A stretch of DNA of 64,000 nt from Deltaproteobacteria bacterium (GTDB lineage: Bacteria > Myxococcota_A > UBA796 > UBA2385), in assembly GCA_016792625.1 (NCBI GenBank), contig JAEUKK010000101.1:55480-119479 (forward strand), read 5' to 3'. Below the pieces are notes generated by a model. It did not search any database. It had not been told where the DNA came from and was given only the letters and a program-made list of their open reading frames with translations. Shown here one piece after another: positions 36,756 to 45,214 of the stretch (position 1 is the first letter of the stretch; the number at the start of each line of letters is the position of its first letter). The translations under genes and the position numbers were made by a program.

Positions 36756-36770
36756 GCCCAACTGTATGCA
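36742..36770 (+). promoter_or_regulatory. Sigma-70-like promoter with inverted repeat in its spacer
   Basis: CTGACA (36742-36747), a 17-base spacer and TATGCA (36765-36770) form a good promoter for the OB-fold lipoprotein gene, with a ~62-base leader. CAGTTG (36746-36751) and CAACTG (36759-36764) are an exact inverted repeat across the spacer, separated by 7 bases, a likely repressor site. The same stretch carries the divergent minus-strand promoter. Confidence 0.55.
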
Positions 36771-36838
36771 AAGCCGCCAAGCACCGCCCTTTGGGCCGCG
36801 CTAAGGCCCCCGCACCCGCCCCCTCCTGGAGCCCACCG

Positions 36839-37525
36839 ATGCGCCACGCCGCGACCGCCGCCCTCTCCACCGCCCTCGCGCTCGCGGCCTGCGGCGCGCC
36901 CAGCGGCCCGCCGGGCGGCGCCCCATCCTCCGCTGCCCCGACCGACGCCCCGGCCAACGTCGCGATGGCCAAGGCCACCGAGGTGCTGCGCGGCGAAGGC
37001 AAAGTTTACGTGCACGTGGTCGAAGGCCAGTGGGACTTTTGGGTGATGGCCCCGGACCAGGCTGTGGCCGCGGGCGACTTCCTGCTGCTCGGCAAGGGCC
37101 CCCAGCGGGCGATCCACCGCAGCGGCAGCCTCAACCGCGACTTCACCGACATCATCGAGCTGCAGAGCATCGAGGTCGTCGATGAGGGCACCGCCCGCCG
37201 CTATGTCAACGTGCAGCCCGCGCCGGGCGGCCAGACCATCGCCCAGCTCTTCGCCGAGCGCCAGCAGCGGGCGGGCCAGCCGGTCACCGTCCGGGGCCGC
37301 GTGGTGAGGGCCAACCACGGCATCTTCGGCACGAACTGGTACCACCTGCGCGACGGCACGGGCACCGAGGCGGCCAAAGACAACGACCTGACCATCACCA
37401 GCGCGACCCAGGTCGAGGTCGGCGCCCTAGTGGTGGCCAGCGGTGCGCTCACCCTCGATAAAGACCTGGGTTTTGGCTACTTTTACCCGATCATCATCGA
37501 AGACGCGACGGTGAAGGTGGACTGA
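36839..37525 (+). CDS. OB-fold lipoprotein (NrfJ/tRNA_anti-like)
   Basis: A 228-residue lipoprotein. The ATG at 36839 follows CCTGGAGCCCACCG. The lipobox LAAC is near residue 18. After a Pro/Ala spacer, about residues 40-100 form a small first domain (GKVYVHVVEGQWDFWVMAP). The C-terminal ~90 residues match the exported OB-fold found in NrfJ-related and similar proteins: GQPVTVRGRVVRANHGIFGT, NWYHLRDGTG, NDLTITS and GFGYFYPIIIEDATV. Function is unknown; OB-folds bind nucleic acid or oligosaccharide, or act as structural modules. Confidence 0.82.
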   Translation: MRHAATAALSTALALAACGAPSGPPGGAPSSAAPTDAPANVAMAKATEVLRGEGKVYVHVVEGQWDFWVMAPDQAVAAGDFLLLGKGPQRAIHRSGSLNRDFTDIIELQSIEVVDEGTARRYVNVQPAPGGQTIAQLFAERQQRAGQPVTVRGRVVRANHGIFGTNWYHLRDGTGTEAAKDNDLTITSATQVEVGALVVASGALTLDKDLGFGYFYPIIIEDATVKVD

Positions 37526-37545
37526 GGCCGGCGCGGCGGTCGCCC

Positions 37546-38415
37546 TCAGGCCCCCGCGTCGCCCTCCCTGCGTGGCGTGGTGCGGGGCCACGCCGCCCAG
37601 GCCACTCCCGCCAAAACGACCGCCCCGCCGATGACCTCGAGCAGGCTCGGCACCTCGCCCAACAGCGCCGCGCTCAGCGCCACCGCGCCGACCGGCTCGA
37701 CCAAGATCAGCGCCGAGACGATGACCGCCGGCAGGTAGCGCACCGCGTAGTTCAGCCCGAGGTGGCCCAGCAGCTGCGGCCCCAGCGCCATCGCGAGCAG
37801 CGCGGCCCAGGCCCCCGGCGACCAGCCGACCAGGGGGGCCCCGCTCAGCGCGGCGATGGGGAGCAGCCAGAGCGCGCAGCTGAGGAAGACCAGCGCGCCG
37901 TAGGGGGCGAGCGCCATGCGCGGCCGGAGGACCCGGCCCACGAAGAGGTAGGCCGCGCTGAGCGCACCCCCGACCAGGGCCAGCGCGTCGCCCAGCGGGG
38001 TCACCACGCCGCCGGGATCGGCGCCGCCGGCGTTCATCAGCAGCACCCCGGGCAGCGCGATGCCCAGCCCCACCCAGGTGGCCCGCTGGGGCGGCTGGCG
38101 GAGCAGCGTCCACTCGAACAGGCCCGTCCAGATCGGCGTGAGGCAGACCAACAAGGTGCTGCGCAGCACGGTCGTCCGGTGCAGGCTCTCGATCCAGGCC
38201 CAGAAGTGCAGGGCGAGCAGCAGGCCCGCGCCGAGGCCCAGCGCCCAGCCCCGCAGGTCGAGGGGCGCGCGGGCGGCCCGAGGCAGCAGGCTCGGCGCGA
38301 GCAGCAGCCCGACCAGCCCGGTGCGCCAGAGCGAGGCGCTCACCGAGGGCACCTCAGGCGCGAGGCGCACGAGCACCGCCGCCGCCGAGATGGCCAGCAC
38401 GGCGACGATGAGCAC
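37546..38415 (-). CDS. EamA/DMT-family transporter
   Basis: A 289-residue protein with about ten membrane helices in two EamA repeats: SLWRTGLVGLLLAPSLL, TPIWTGLFEWTLLRQ, then ALAMALGPQLLGHLGLNYA-type segments and ALILVEPVGAVALSAALLGE. The start is a GTG at 38415; the usual first helix begins right after it. The family exports or exchanges small metabolites; the substrate is unknown. It follows a 71-residue small ORF upstream on the same strand by 41 bases. Confidence 0.88.
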   Translation of the reverse strand: MLIVAVLAISAAAVLVRLAPEVPSVSASLWRTGLVGLLLAPSLLPRAARAPLDLRGWALGLGAGLLLALHFWAWIESLHRTTVLRSTLLVCLTPIWTGLFEWTLLRQPPQRATWVGLGIALPGVLLMNAGGADPGGVVTPLGDALALVGGALSAAYLFVGRVLRPRMALAPYGALVFLSCALWLLPIAALSGAPLVGWSPGAWAALLAMALGPQLLGHLGLNYAVRYLPAVIVSALILVEPVGAVALSAALLGEVPSLLEVIGGAVVLAGVAWAAWPRTTPRREGDAGA

Positions 38416-38456
38416 CGGCCAGGGCGGGACCCGCGGCGGGTGTTCGGAGCCCGGGC

Positions 38457-38672
38457 TCAGATCACGCCCTGGGGCCGGGTGGCGTACATCACGTCCATCA
38501 GCGCGGCGTAGAGGGCGTCATCGGACTGGATGGCCGCCGGCGCCTCGAGCAAGGCGAGCAGCTCGTCGGGGCTGTACTGGTTCTTGAGCGTCTGGAGGCT
38601 CATGTCGTCGTCGAGCAGGGCTTCGATGCGGGCGGCGGTGACCCAGAGGCCAGCGGTGGAGGAGGGGGCCAT
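38457..38672 (-). CDS. Small hypothetical protein
   Basis: A 71-residue acidic, mostly helical protein (ARIEALLDDDMSLQTLKNQY, DELLALLEAP) with no membrane segment or Cys. The ATG at 38672 has a CGGAGCGCTG site, which supports real translation. I recognise no family. It precedes the EamA transporter and may share its transcript. Confidence 0.6.
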   Translation of the reverse strand: MAPSSTAGLWVTAARIEALLDDDMSLQTLKNQYSPDELLALLEAPAAIQSDDALYAALMDVMYATRPQGVI

Positions 38673-38745
38673 CAGCGCTCCGTGCGGGGGTGCGCCGGCG
38701 CCCTAACGGCGCGGAGGAGGGCCGGAGCGGCGCGCGCCCCCTGCT

Positions 38746-40113
38746 TCAAGGGAGGGCGAAGCAGCCCTCGGGCGTGCAGCGCAGGCGGGCCTCGGCCGGC
38801 GCGGGCAGCGCGCCCAGGGGGCCGGCGAGGTCCTCGGGCAGGTTCGGCGCGGGGCTGCCCCAGTCCACCCCGAGCAGGGTGGCCAGCCCGCCGCTGAGGT
38901 GCAGGCCGCCGCCCGACGAACCGGCGGTGTTGCCCCCCACCGCGCCGCCGATGACGGTGAGCTGGCCGTTGACCAGGGCGAGCGCCCCGCCCTGCACCGT
39001 CGCGTTGTTCCCCTCGAAGGTGGCGTCCACCAGGGTGATCTGGGCCTCGGCCTCGCGCTCGGGCACCGCGGCCGAGAGCAGGGCCCCGCCCCAGTCCGCC
39101 GCGTTGTTGATGAACAGGCTGTCTTCGACGCGAAGGGCGCTGTTGGTGGCCCAGAGGCCGCCGCCCACGTTCCCCACCGGGCGCAGGCCGGGCAAGGTGG
39201 CGCGGTTGCCCCGCAGCTCGACGCCCACGAAGCGCGCGGCGGGGCTGTCCTCGACCAGGGCGCCGCCGCCGCCGACCTGGGCCTCGCCCTCGATGAGCAA
39301 CGCGCCGATGAGCGCCCCGGTCCAGGTAAAGGCGTGCAGGTTGGCGCCCATCTGCGAGCGGTTGGCGCGCAAGGTGCCGCCGGTCATGCTGACCGCGCCG
39401 AGCAGCAGCACCCCGCCGCCCTGCACGTCGCCGTCGTTGTCTTCGATGAGGGTGTCGTTCAGGGCCACCGTGACCGCCGGCGTGCCCGGGCGGCGGCGCA
39501 AGGCGAGCCCTCCGGCGTAGGGCGCGGTGTTCCGCGCGATCCGGCTGCCAGCCAGCGCACCTTGGCGCATCCACACCCCGCCGCCGAGGGTCTCGGCGAG
39601 GTTGTCCTCCACCACGGTGTCGACGAGCTCGGTCGGGCCGTCCTCGCTCCCGAAGACCCCGCCTCCCCAGGCCGCGGTGTTGCCGTAGACATGGCAGCCC
39701 TCGAGCCGCAGCCCCGCGCTGCGCCAGGCGCTGACCCCGCCGCCCACCGGCTGATCTTCCGACGAGAAGCCCGCCTCGGCGACCCCGACCCCGCCGGTCA
39801 GCCCGAGCCCGCGCAGGGTGGCGGCGCCGCTGAGCACCCAGACGGCCGGCCCCTCACCGGCGGCGTCGATGACCGTACCGTCGGGGTGGGCCACCAGCAC
39901 GATGTCCTGCCACAGCACAAGCCCGCCGCGCATCCGCCCTGGGCAGGCCTCGACCACCGCGCCCGGCGGGGCGGCGTCCACCCGGCGCTGCAGGGCGTCG
40001 ACATCGCAGGGCGGGGCCTCGTCGTCGGCGGCGCCCGTGGCCTCGGCCGTGTCGGTGGTGGCCTTGGGCAGCGGCCCGCGGCATGCGGCGAGGGCAGCGC
40101 AGGCCGTCACCAC
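38746..40113 (-). CDS. Right-handed beta-helix lipoprotein with GGG-type repeats
   Basis: The lipoprotein (about 455 residues) has a lipobox ALAAC near its start. The mature part is a right-handed parallel beta-helix built from polymorphic-repeat units (GGGVSAWRSAGLRLEGCHVY, GGGVFGSEDGPTELVDTVVE, GGGVLLLGAVSMTGGTLRAN, GGGLWATNSALRVEDSLFI). The C-terminus ends RCTPEGCFALP, probably a disulfide. The start is uncertain: the GTGs at 40113 and 40110 give an unusually short signal peptide without the preceding Arg run (RGRRRAA), which the frame does encode upstream, so a non-standard or missed start is possible. Such proteins act on or bind surface polysaccharides. Confidence 0.75.
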   Translation of the reverse strand: MVTACAALAACRGPLPKATTDTAEATGAADDEAPPCDVDALQRRVDAAPPGAVVEACPGRMRGGLVLWQDIVLVAHPDGTVIDAAGEGPAVWVLSGAATLRGLGLTGGVGVAEAGFSSEDQPVGGGVSAWRSAGLRLEGCHVYGNTAAWGGGVFGSEDGPTELVDTVVEDNLAETLGGGVWMRQGALAGSRIARNTAPYAGGLALRRRPGTPAVTVALNDTLIEDNDGDVQGGGVLLLGAVSMTGGTLRANRSQMGANLHAFTWTGALIGALLIEGEAQVGGGGALVEDSPAARFVGVELRGNRATLPGLRPVGNVGGGLWATNSALRVEDSLFINNAADWGGALLSAAVPEREAEAQITLVDATFEGNNATVQGGALALVNGQLTVIGGAVGGNTAGSSGGGLHLSGGLATLLGVDWGSPAPNLPEDLAGPLGALPAPAEARLRCTPEGCFALP

Positions 40114-40164
40114 CGCGGCGCGCCGGCGTCCTCGCTGCGCGCCCCTGGACCCCGAGCCGCCGCC

Positions 40165-40725
40165 ATGCCCGCCGATCCTGCCCTTGACCTCGCCGATCAC
40201 CTGCCCGCCGCTGCTCCGCCGCCGGCGGGGCCCTGGTGGCGCCGCGCGTGGCGCCCCATTCGCGACTGGGGCAGCACCTTGCTCATCGGCGCCGCCCTGA
40301 TGCACATGGTCGGCCAGCTGCGGGCGCCCGACCTGCCCGAACAGGCGCCTGACTTCGCGCTGCAGACGCTCGAGGGCGAGACCGTGCGCCTGTCGGACCT
40401 GCGCGGCCAGACCGTGGTGCTCAACTTCTGGGCGACCTGGTGCGCCCCCTGCCGGATGGAGATCCCCAGCTTCACCCGCTTCGCCGCCGATCACCCCGAG
40501 ATCCCCGTGCTGGGTATCGCCACCGAGGGCAGCGTGCCCGCCCTCAAGGCCGCCAAGACCACGCTCGGCATCGGCTACCCGGTGCTGCGCGCCGACCGGG
40601 CCACCCTCGCCGCCTACCACATCGAGACCCTGCCCACGACGGTGGTGGTCGGCCCCGATGGTGAGGTGAAGAGCGCCCACTCGGGCATCCTCACCGGCCC
40701 GCAGCTGCTGTTGGCCGTGCAGTAA
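40165..40725 (+). CDS. Membrane-anchored TlpA/ResA-like thioredoxin
   Basis: A 186-residue protein with an N-terminal membrane anchor (STLLIGAALMHMVGQL, about 37-52). The TlpA-type thioredoxin domain has ALQTLEGETVRLSDLRGQTV and the redox motif FWATWCAPCRMEIPSF, with a cis-Pro in LPTTVVVGPDG. It faces the periplasm and may reduce cytochrome c apoproteins or other envelope disulfides. The ATG lies 51 bases from the divergent beta-helix gene start and has no strong ribosome site. Confidence 0.92.
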   Translation: MPADPALDLADHLPAAAPPPAGPWWRRAWRPIRDWGSTLLIGAALMHMVGQLRAPDLPEQAPDFALQTLEGETVRLSDLRGQTVVLNFWATWCAPCRMEIPSFTRFAADHPEIPVLGIATEGSVPALKAAKTTLGIGYPVLRADRATLAAYHIETLPTTVVVGPDGEVKSAHSGILTGPQLLLAVQ

Positions 40726-40745
40726 GGGGCGGGCGCCCGCGGCCC

Positions 40746-41939
40746 TCATGCCAAGGCAGGGCGGGCGAGCCGGGCCCCGACCCGCAGCGCCGCGCGCACC
40801 GCCGCCGCCGCCCGGTCGCGCCGGCGCGGGCTGGTGGCCTCGACCAAGGCGGGCGCGGGGGCCTGGGCGCCGCCGGGCCGCAGGTCGAGCCGGGCGCCCA
40901 GGGCCACCGTGAGGGCGCGGGCCCGGGCGACCGCGGGGAGCTCGTCGAGATCATCGACCAGCAGGGTGCAGGGGAGGCCCGCAGCCTGCACCACCGCCCG
41001 CAGGGCCTCGACCAACACCGGCTGGCCAGCGAGCTCGACCACCTCTTCTGTGGCGCCGAGGCGGACGGCGAGGTGCAGCTGGCGGGCGCCCGCGGCCGCG
41101 AGGCGGGCGGCCCGGGCCGGGTCGAGCAGGGCGGGGCCGAGCTCCCAATCATGGGGGAGACCCACCCCCCGCAGCGCGTCGAGCATGGCGTCGACCGCGT
41201 CATCTTCGACGGAGAGGGGGCCGCCGCGCAGCCGCAGCCCGACCGCGCCCGCGGCACGCCAAGCCTCGGCCTCGGCCCGCAGCGCCGCGGGCTCGCGGGG
41301 CACCGGCGCGCCGCCCACCCAGGGCAGCTGGGCCAGCGGCTGACCGACCAGCCCGCCAAAGCCGTCGTCGGCGTAGCGCCGCCAAGGGAAGAGCTCGAGC
41401 TGGGGCACCCCGAGGAGCGCCGCCGCCGGGCGGGGCAGGGCCGCCGCAGGAGCGCCCCGCCAGGCCACACCGGGGGCGCCACGCCCGGCCTGCCACGGCG
41501 CGCCGGGCAGGCCCACCTGCAGCAGCGCCCCGTCGGCCACCTCAAAACGCTGCAGGGCCGCAGCGGGCGCGGCCTCGACCGCGGGCCCGGAGACGACGAT
41601 GACCGCCTCGGGCAGCACCTCGCGCAGGCGCACGAGGAAGCCCGGGTCCTCGGCGCAGGCCCGGCCGCCGACCAGGGCGAGCACCGCGGCGGGCCGCAGC
41701 GCGTGGGCGACCCCCAGCGCGTCTGCGGCGTCGGGGTGCGTGGCCTGGGCGTCGAGCACGCTGAGCAGGCCCGCGCCCCGGGCCCCCGCGCTCTCGACCA
41801 ACAAGGTGGAGGGCCACGCGGGGCCGGCCGCGCTGGCCCAGCGCCCACCGGGCCGCTCGCGATCCGCCACCAGCGGCCGATCCGGGAGCCCCGGCCCCGG
41901 GGGCTGGAGCAGCAGCAGCGACCGCGGCGCACCCGTCAT
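40746..41939 (-). CDS. Degenerate B12-binding/radical-SAM-like protein lacking the 4Fe-4S motif
   Basis: A 397-residue protein starting at the ATG at 41939 behind CCGGAGGGGCG. The N-terminal ~165 residues have the layout of a B12-binding domain (RSLLLLQPPGPGLPDRPLVA; ALRPAAVLALVGGRACAEDP; EAVIVVSGPAVEAAPAAALQ). VPQLELFPWRRY then resembles the linker before a radical-SAM barrel. Where CxxxCxxC is expected, the sequence reads LPWVGGAPVPREPAALRAEA, with no Cys. Barrel-like repeats follow. The enzyme is probably catalytically inactive, or homologous only in fold. It could be a regulatory or assembly homologue, or a pseudoenzyme. Confidence 0.7.
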   Translation of the reverse strand: MTGAPRSLLLLQPPGPGLPDRPLVADRERPGGRWASAAGPAWPSTLLVESAGARGAGLLSVLDAQATHPDAADALGVAHALRPAAVLALVGGRACAEDPGFLVRLREVLPEAVIVVSGPAVEAAPAAALQRFEVADGALLQVGLPGAPWQAGRGAPGVAWRGAPAAALPRPAAALLGVPQLELFPWRRYADDGFGGLVGQPLAQLPWVGGAPVPREPAALRAEAEAWRAAGAVGLRLRGGPLSVEDDAVDAMLDALRGVGLPHDWELGPALLDPARAARLAAAGARQLHLAVRLGATEEVVELAGQPVLVEALRAVVQAAGLPCTLLVDDLDELPAVARARALTVALGARLDLRPGGAQAPAPALVEATSPRRRDRAAAAVRAALRVGARLARPALA

Positions 41940-42114
41940 CCGCCCCTCCGGCCCCGCTGCGGGGCTCCGCAATTGCGCCCCGCTGCACAGGACGCGCAGG
42001 CTGGTCGCGCTGCGATACGCCGACCCGCCCGCCGCGTCTATCGCCTCGCTGGCGTCGTGCGCGGGGGCAGCCCACCGCGGGCCGCTCCCCCTCCCCTGCC
42101 CCGAGGCCGCGCCC

Positions 42115-43125
42115 ATGCCCCACGCGCTCCGACACCCGCTGCAGGCCGCCGCGGCGGCGCTCCTCCTCCTCGGTCCGGGCGCCGGCCTCGCCCAAGAGCT
42201 GCAGCTGAGCATCGTCGACCCGCGGGTCGATGAGGCGGCGCTGCGCGCCAAGCTCAACGGCGTCGTCTCCGATGACCTGCGGCTGAGCAGCCAGCAGAGC
42301 TTCCCGACGCAGATGGCCGAAGCGACGGCATTTTCGACCAAGGGCATGGGGGTGGACTACGCGAGCTCACCCGAAAAGGTGGTCTTTGGCGCCAGCGTCG
42401 GCAGCGCGGTCTACGGCTCGGGCTTCGCGTTTGGCCGCGGCGAGGACCTGCTCCCCACCGGCGGCTTCGCCTTCGCGCTCTCGGCGATGGCCGGGGTGAA
42501 CCTGGGCATCGCCGCCCCCGACGACAGCCCGGCCCGGCGGTTCACGCTCTACGGCAACGGCATGACCGGCCGCACCACCCGCGAGCCCTTCGGGGCCGAC
42601 TTCACCAACCTCGGCCTGCACCTGCAGATCGCCCTGGTGAAGCCCATCTCGGCGGGCGCAGCCGGCTGGGGCGGGATCGCGCTCACGCTCGGCTACGAGC
42701 GCACCCGCTACGCCCTCGAGCTGCGCGACGAGCTCGAGCTCGAGGCCGACGCGGCGACCTGGTCACCCACCGGCACCTACCGGGTCGAGGCCTTCGACAA
42801 CACGCTGCCGCTCGAGCTCTCCACCAATATGCGCGCGGGCCCGGTCGGCCTCTTCGGCGGCGTGGGCCTCGACGCCCGGCCGGCGGCGCGGGTCGAGTCC
42901 TCGGTCGCGCTGACCGGCCCGGTCTCCGCCCAGGTCGACGGGGCGAACCGCCAGGTCGGCACCGCGACCCTCAGCGACAGCTTCACCCTCGACGGCAACG
43001 CCGCCACCCTCCGCTTTTTTGTGGGCCCGCAGCTCCACCTCGGGCCGGTCAAGGTCTACGGGCACCTCAACCTCGCCGGCGACGGCAAGGTCGGCGGTCA
43101 TACCGGCCTTCGGGTCGCGATCTAA
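42115..43125 (+). CDS. Outer-membrane beta-barrel protein
   Basis: A 336-residue protein with a signal peptide (about 1-27, cut after GLA). The mature part contains alternating amphipathic strands (SVGSAVYGSGFAFGRGEDLL; IALTLGYERTRYALELRDEL) and ends with strands HLGPVKVYGHLNLAGDGKVG and HTGLRVAI. No cysteines. Family unassigned. The ATG follows CCCCGAGGCCGCGCCC, a weak site. Its stop overlaps the convergent AgmX-like gene by four bases. Confidence 0.75.
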   Translation: MPHALRHPLQAAAAALLLLGPGAGLAQELQLSIVDPRVDEAALRAKLNGVVSDDLRLSSQQSFPTQMAEATAFSTKGMGVDYASSPEKVVFGASVGSAVYGSGFAFGRGEDLLPTGGFAFALSAMAGVNLGIAAPDDSPARRFTLYGNGMTGRTTREPFGADFTNLGLHLQIALVKPISAGAAGWGGIALTLGYERTRYALELRDELELEADAATWSPTGTYRVEAFDNTLPLELSTNMRAGPVGLFGGVGLDARPAARVESSVALTGPVSAQVDGANRQVGTATLSDSFTLDGNAATLRFFVGPQLHLGPVKVYGHLNLAGDGKVGGHTGLRVAI

Positions 43126-44090
43126 GGCGCGGCCGCAGCGCCCTCAGGCCGCACCCGCACCCGCACCGGCACGCGCACATCGCCCTCGGCAGCCGGGAAG
43201 CGGGGATCGAGGCGCGCCGCCACGCAGCCCGCCGCGCCGCCGAAGCTGGCCGGCTCGGCCCCCGCGCCCACCACCGAGGCCACGCCCGCCTCGTTGACGA
43301 TGACGTCAAGCTGCAGATCGACGCCCTCGGCCCAGCCCCGCCAGGACAGATGGTCACCCGCGCAGGCGCGCACCGCCTCGGTGGCCCCCTCGACCAGCCG
43401 CAGGGCAGTGGAGACCGGGGCCTCACGCAAGCCGAGGGGCCCAGGCGTCCACACACCGTCCGCACCCCGCCGGGCTGCGGCCTCAGGGAGGGCCCGTGGC
43501 TTATCGACCAATCCCGTGGGCGGGTGTCGACGCGCCGGCGCATCGGTCGAGGCGTAGGGGTCGCGCGCCCACGCCGCCAACGCCTCGGGGCTGTAGTTGG
43601 TCTGCACCGCCCGGCAGAGGCGCCCCGCCGCGGGCGCCCCCGGCGCGGTGAGGTGGCGGGTGTGCAGGGCCTCGACGCAGCGGGCGAGCCCAGGCACCTC
43701 GGGCTCGACGACCACCGCGCCGACCTTGACCTTGCCCTTCTTGTTGACCTCGAGGTCGACGCAGAGACGAGCCTGCAGGTCGGCCTTTTGCCACGCGGCC
43801 AGCTGGTGAAGGCACACGTCGATCGGCAGCGCACGCAGCCCCGCTTGGTGCGGCCCGAGCCCGCTGCCGCCCGCGCGGGCGTCGGCGGCGGGCTGCAGCT
43901 CGACCGCGTCGACGGTGAGCGGATCAGCGTCGGGGGCCGCCGGCCGCGGCGCCCAGTCGTCGGCGGAGGCGGGTGGGGGCGCGGGCTTGGCGGCCCCTGC
44001 GGGCAGAGGCAGCGCGAGGACAACGCCCAGCGCGCTGATCACGAGGGTGGTCCAGACCGCGCGGCGCGGGGCGGAGCGGGGCTGGGGCAT
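43122..44090 (-). CDS. AgmX/PglI-type protein with two TonB-C-like modules
   Basis: A 322-residue protein with an N-terminal hydrophobic segment (about 11-33). The mature part has two similar modules: KADLQARLCVDLEVNKKGKV with RCVEALHTRHLTAPG, and GWAEGVDLQLDVIVNEAGV with GCVAARLDPRFPAAEGDV. Each ends in a C-terminal strand (VRVPVRVRV). Such modules are seen in the C-terminal domains of AgmX/PglI and TonB-family proteins of myxobacteria linked to gliding motility or polarity. Function here is inferred. Confidence 0.75.
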   Translation of the reverse strand: MPQPRSAPRRAVWTTLVISALGVVLALPLPAGAAKPAPPPASADDWAPRPAAPDADPLTVDAVELQPAADARAGGSGLGPHQAGLRALPIDVCLHQLAAWQKADLQARLCVDLEVNKKGKVKVGAVVVEPEVPGLARCVEALHTRHLTAPGAPAAGRLCRAVQTNYSPEALAAWARDPYASTDAPARRHPPTGLVDKPRALPEAAARRGADGVWTPGPLGLREAPVSTALRLVEGATEAVRACAGDHLSWRGWAEGVDLQLDVIVNEAGVASVVGAGAEPASFGGAAGCVAARLDPRFPAAEGDVRVPVRVRVRPEGAAAAP

Positions 44091-44239
44091 GGAGCCTCCT
44101 GCGGCTTCGGGCGGGGCGCGCTGCTAACCCGGCCCGGCCGCTGCACCCCGGTGACAGCCGCCGCGGGCTGCGGGGTTGAGGCCGGCGAATGGGCGCCCAT
44201 GCGCGGCGTCGCCGCCCCGCCCTTCCCCGGAGGTCTGTG

Positions 44240-45184
44240 ATGCTCACCCAAAAGAACGTGCTGTCGCTCTGCATTCTCGCCCTCGCCGGCTGCGGCGTGC
44301 CCGTCTGGGGCTCGGGGGTCTCTGCCGAGCGGCGCCTCCACCTCGACCCCGTGCGCGCGCTCGAGCTGCAAGGCAACATCGACGCCCGCGTCACTCCCGG
44401 CGAGGCGGGCACGGCGACCCTGCGCTGCGACGACAACCTGATCGACCACATCCGGGCCGAGGTCGACGAGGGCGAGCTGGACCTGCGGTTCAGCCCCGGC
44501 GTGATGGGCATCCCGGCCACCCGCTGCGCGCTCGAGCTGCACGAGCCCGGCCTCCGGCGGATCGAGGTGAGCGGCAGCGCAGACTTCGTCGCCGCGGGCC
44601 CGCTCCCGGCGCTCCACGAGGTGGAGGTGAGCGGCTCGGGCAGCGTGACCGTGGGCCGCGACGGCTGGTCGGTCGGCACGGCAGAAGAAGAGGAGCCGGC
44701 GGAGGAGGGCGCGGAGGACAGCGGTGGCCTGCTGAGCGGCGGAGAGGACGGCGGCTTGGTTGAAGAGCCCGCCCCGGCCGAAGAGGAGGAGGCCGACAGC
44801 GCGGCCCTGCTCAGCGACTGGTCGGCGCGCCTGCCCGACCCGGCCGACGAGCTCTTTGTCGAGGTCAGCGGCTCGGGCGAGGTCTTCGTCGGCGGGGTCG
44901 ACGCCAGCTTGGTCGACGTGGAGATCAGCGGCTCGGGCGAGGTCGGGCTGCGCGGCGCGTCCCATGAGCTGGTCGCCGAGGTCAGCGGCTCGGGCGAGGT
45001 CGCGGCCCGGCCGCTCTCCGCCGCGCGCCTCGACGCCGAGGTCAGCGGCTCGGGCGGGGTGCGGGCCACCGCCACCGCGCGGGCCCACGTCGAGATCAGC
45101 GGCTCGGGCGAGGTCGACGTCTGGGGTGACCCCGACCAGCGCTCCAAGGACGTCTCGGGCAGCGGCGAGGTCCACTGGCGCTGA
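44240..45184 (+). CDS. DUF2807 lipoprotein (GIN-type auto-transporter adhesin head) with acidic insert
   Basis: A 314-residue lipoprotein with lipobox LAGC near residue 18. The ATG at 44240 follows CCGGAGGTCTGTG. The DUF2807 beta-helix repeats around VSGSG motifs occur both before and after an acidic insertion (about 150-200: EEEEPAEEGAED...GGLVEEPAPAEEEEAD). The C-terminal half has six VSGSGEV- or ISGSGEV-type turns. DUF2807 proteins are surface-exposed adhesin-like proteins in other phyla. The acidic insert may bind cations. Confidence 0.88.
   Translation: MLTQKNVLSLCILALAGCGVPVWGSGVSAERRLHLDPVRALELQGNIDARVTPGEAGTATLRCDDNLIDHIRAEVDEGELDLRFSPGVMGIPATRCALELHEPGLRRIEVSGSADFVAAGPLPALHEVEVSGSGSVTVGRDGWSVGTAEEEEPAEEGAEDSGGLLSGGEDGGLVEEPAPAEEEEADSAALLSDWSARLPDPADELFVEVSGSGEVFVGGVDASLVDVEISGSGEVGLRGASHELVAEVSGSGEVAARPLSAARLDAEVSGSGGVRATATARAHVEISGSGEVDVWGDPDQRSKDVSGSGEVHWR
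44870..45180. repeat. Imperfect repeats encoding VSGSG/ISGSG turns
   Basis: The phrase GTCAGCGGCTCGGGCGAGGTC and close variants recur six times at roughly 66-base spacing, reflecting the beta-helix repeat of the DUF2807 protein. Confidence 0.85.
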
Positions 45185-45214
45185 GGGCGGCGCCCCGCCC
45201 CGCGCCGCTCGGCC

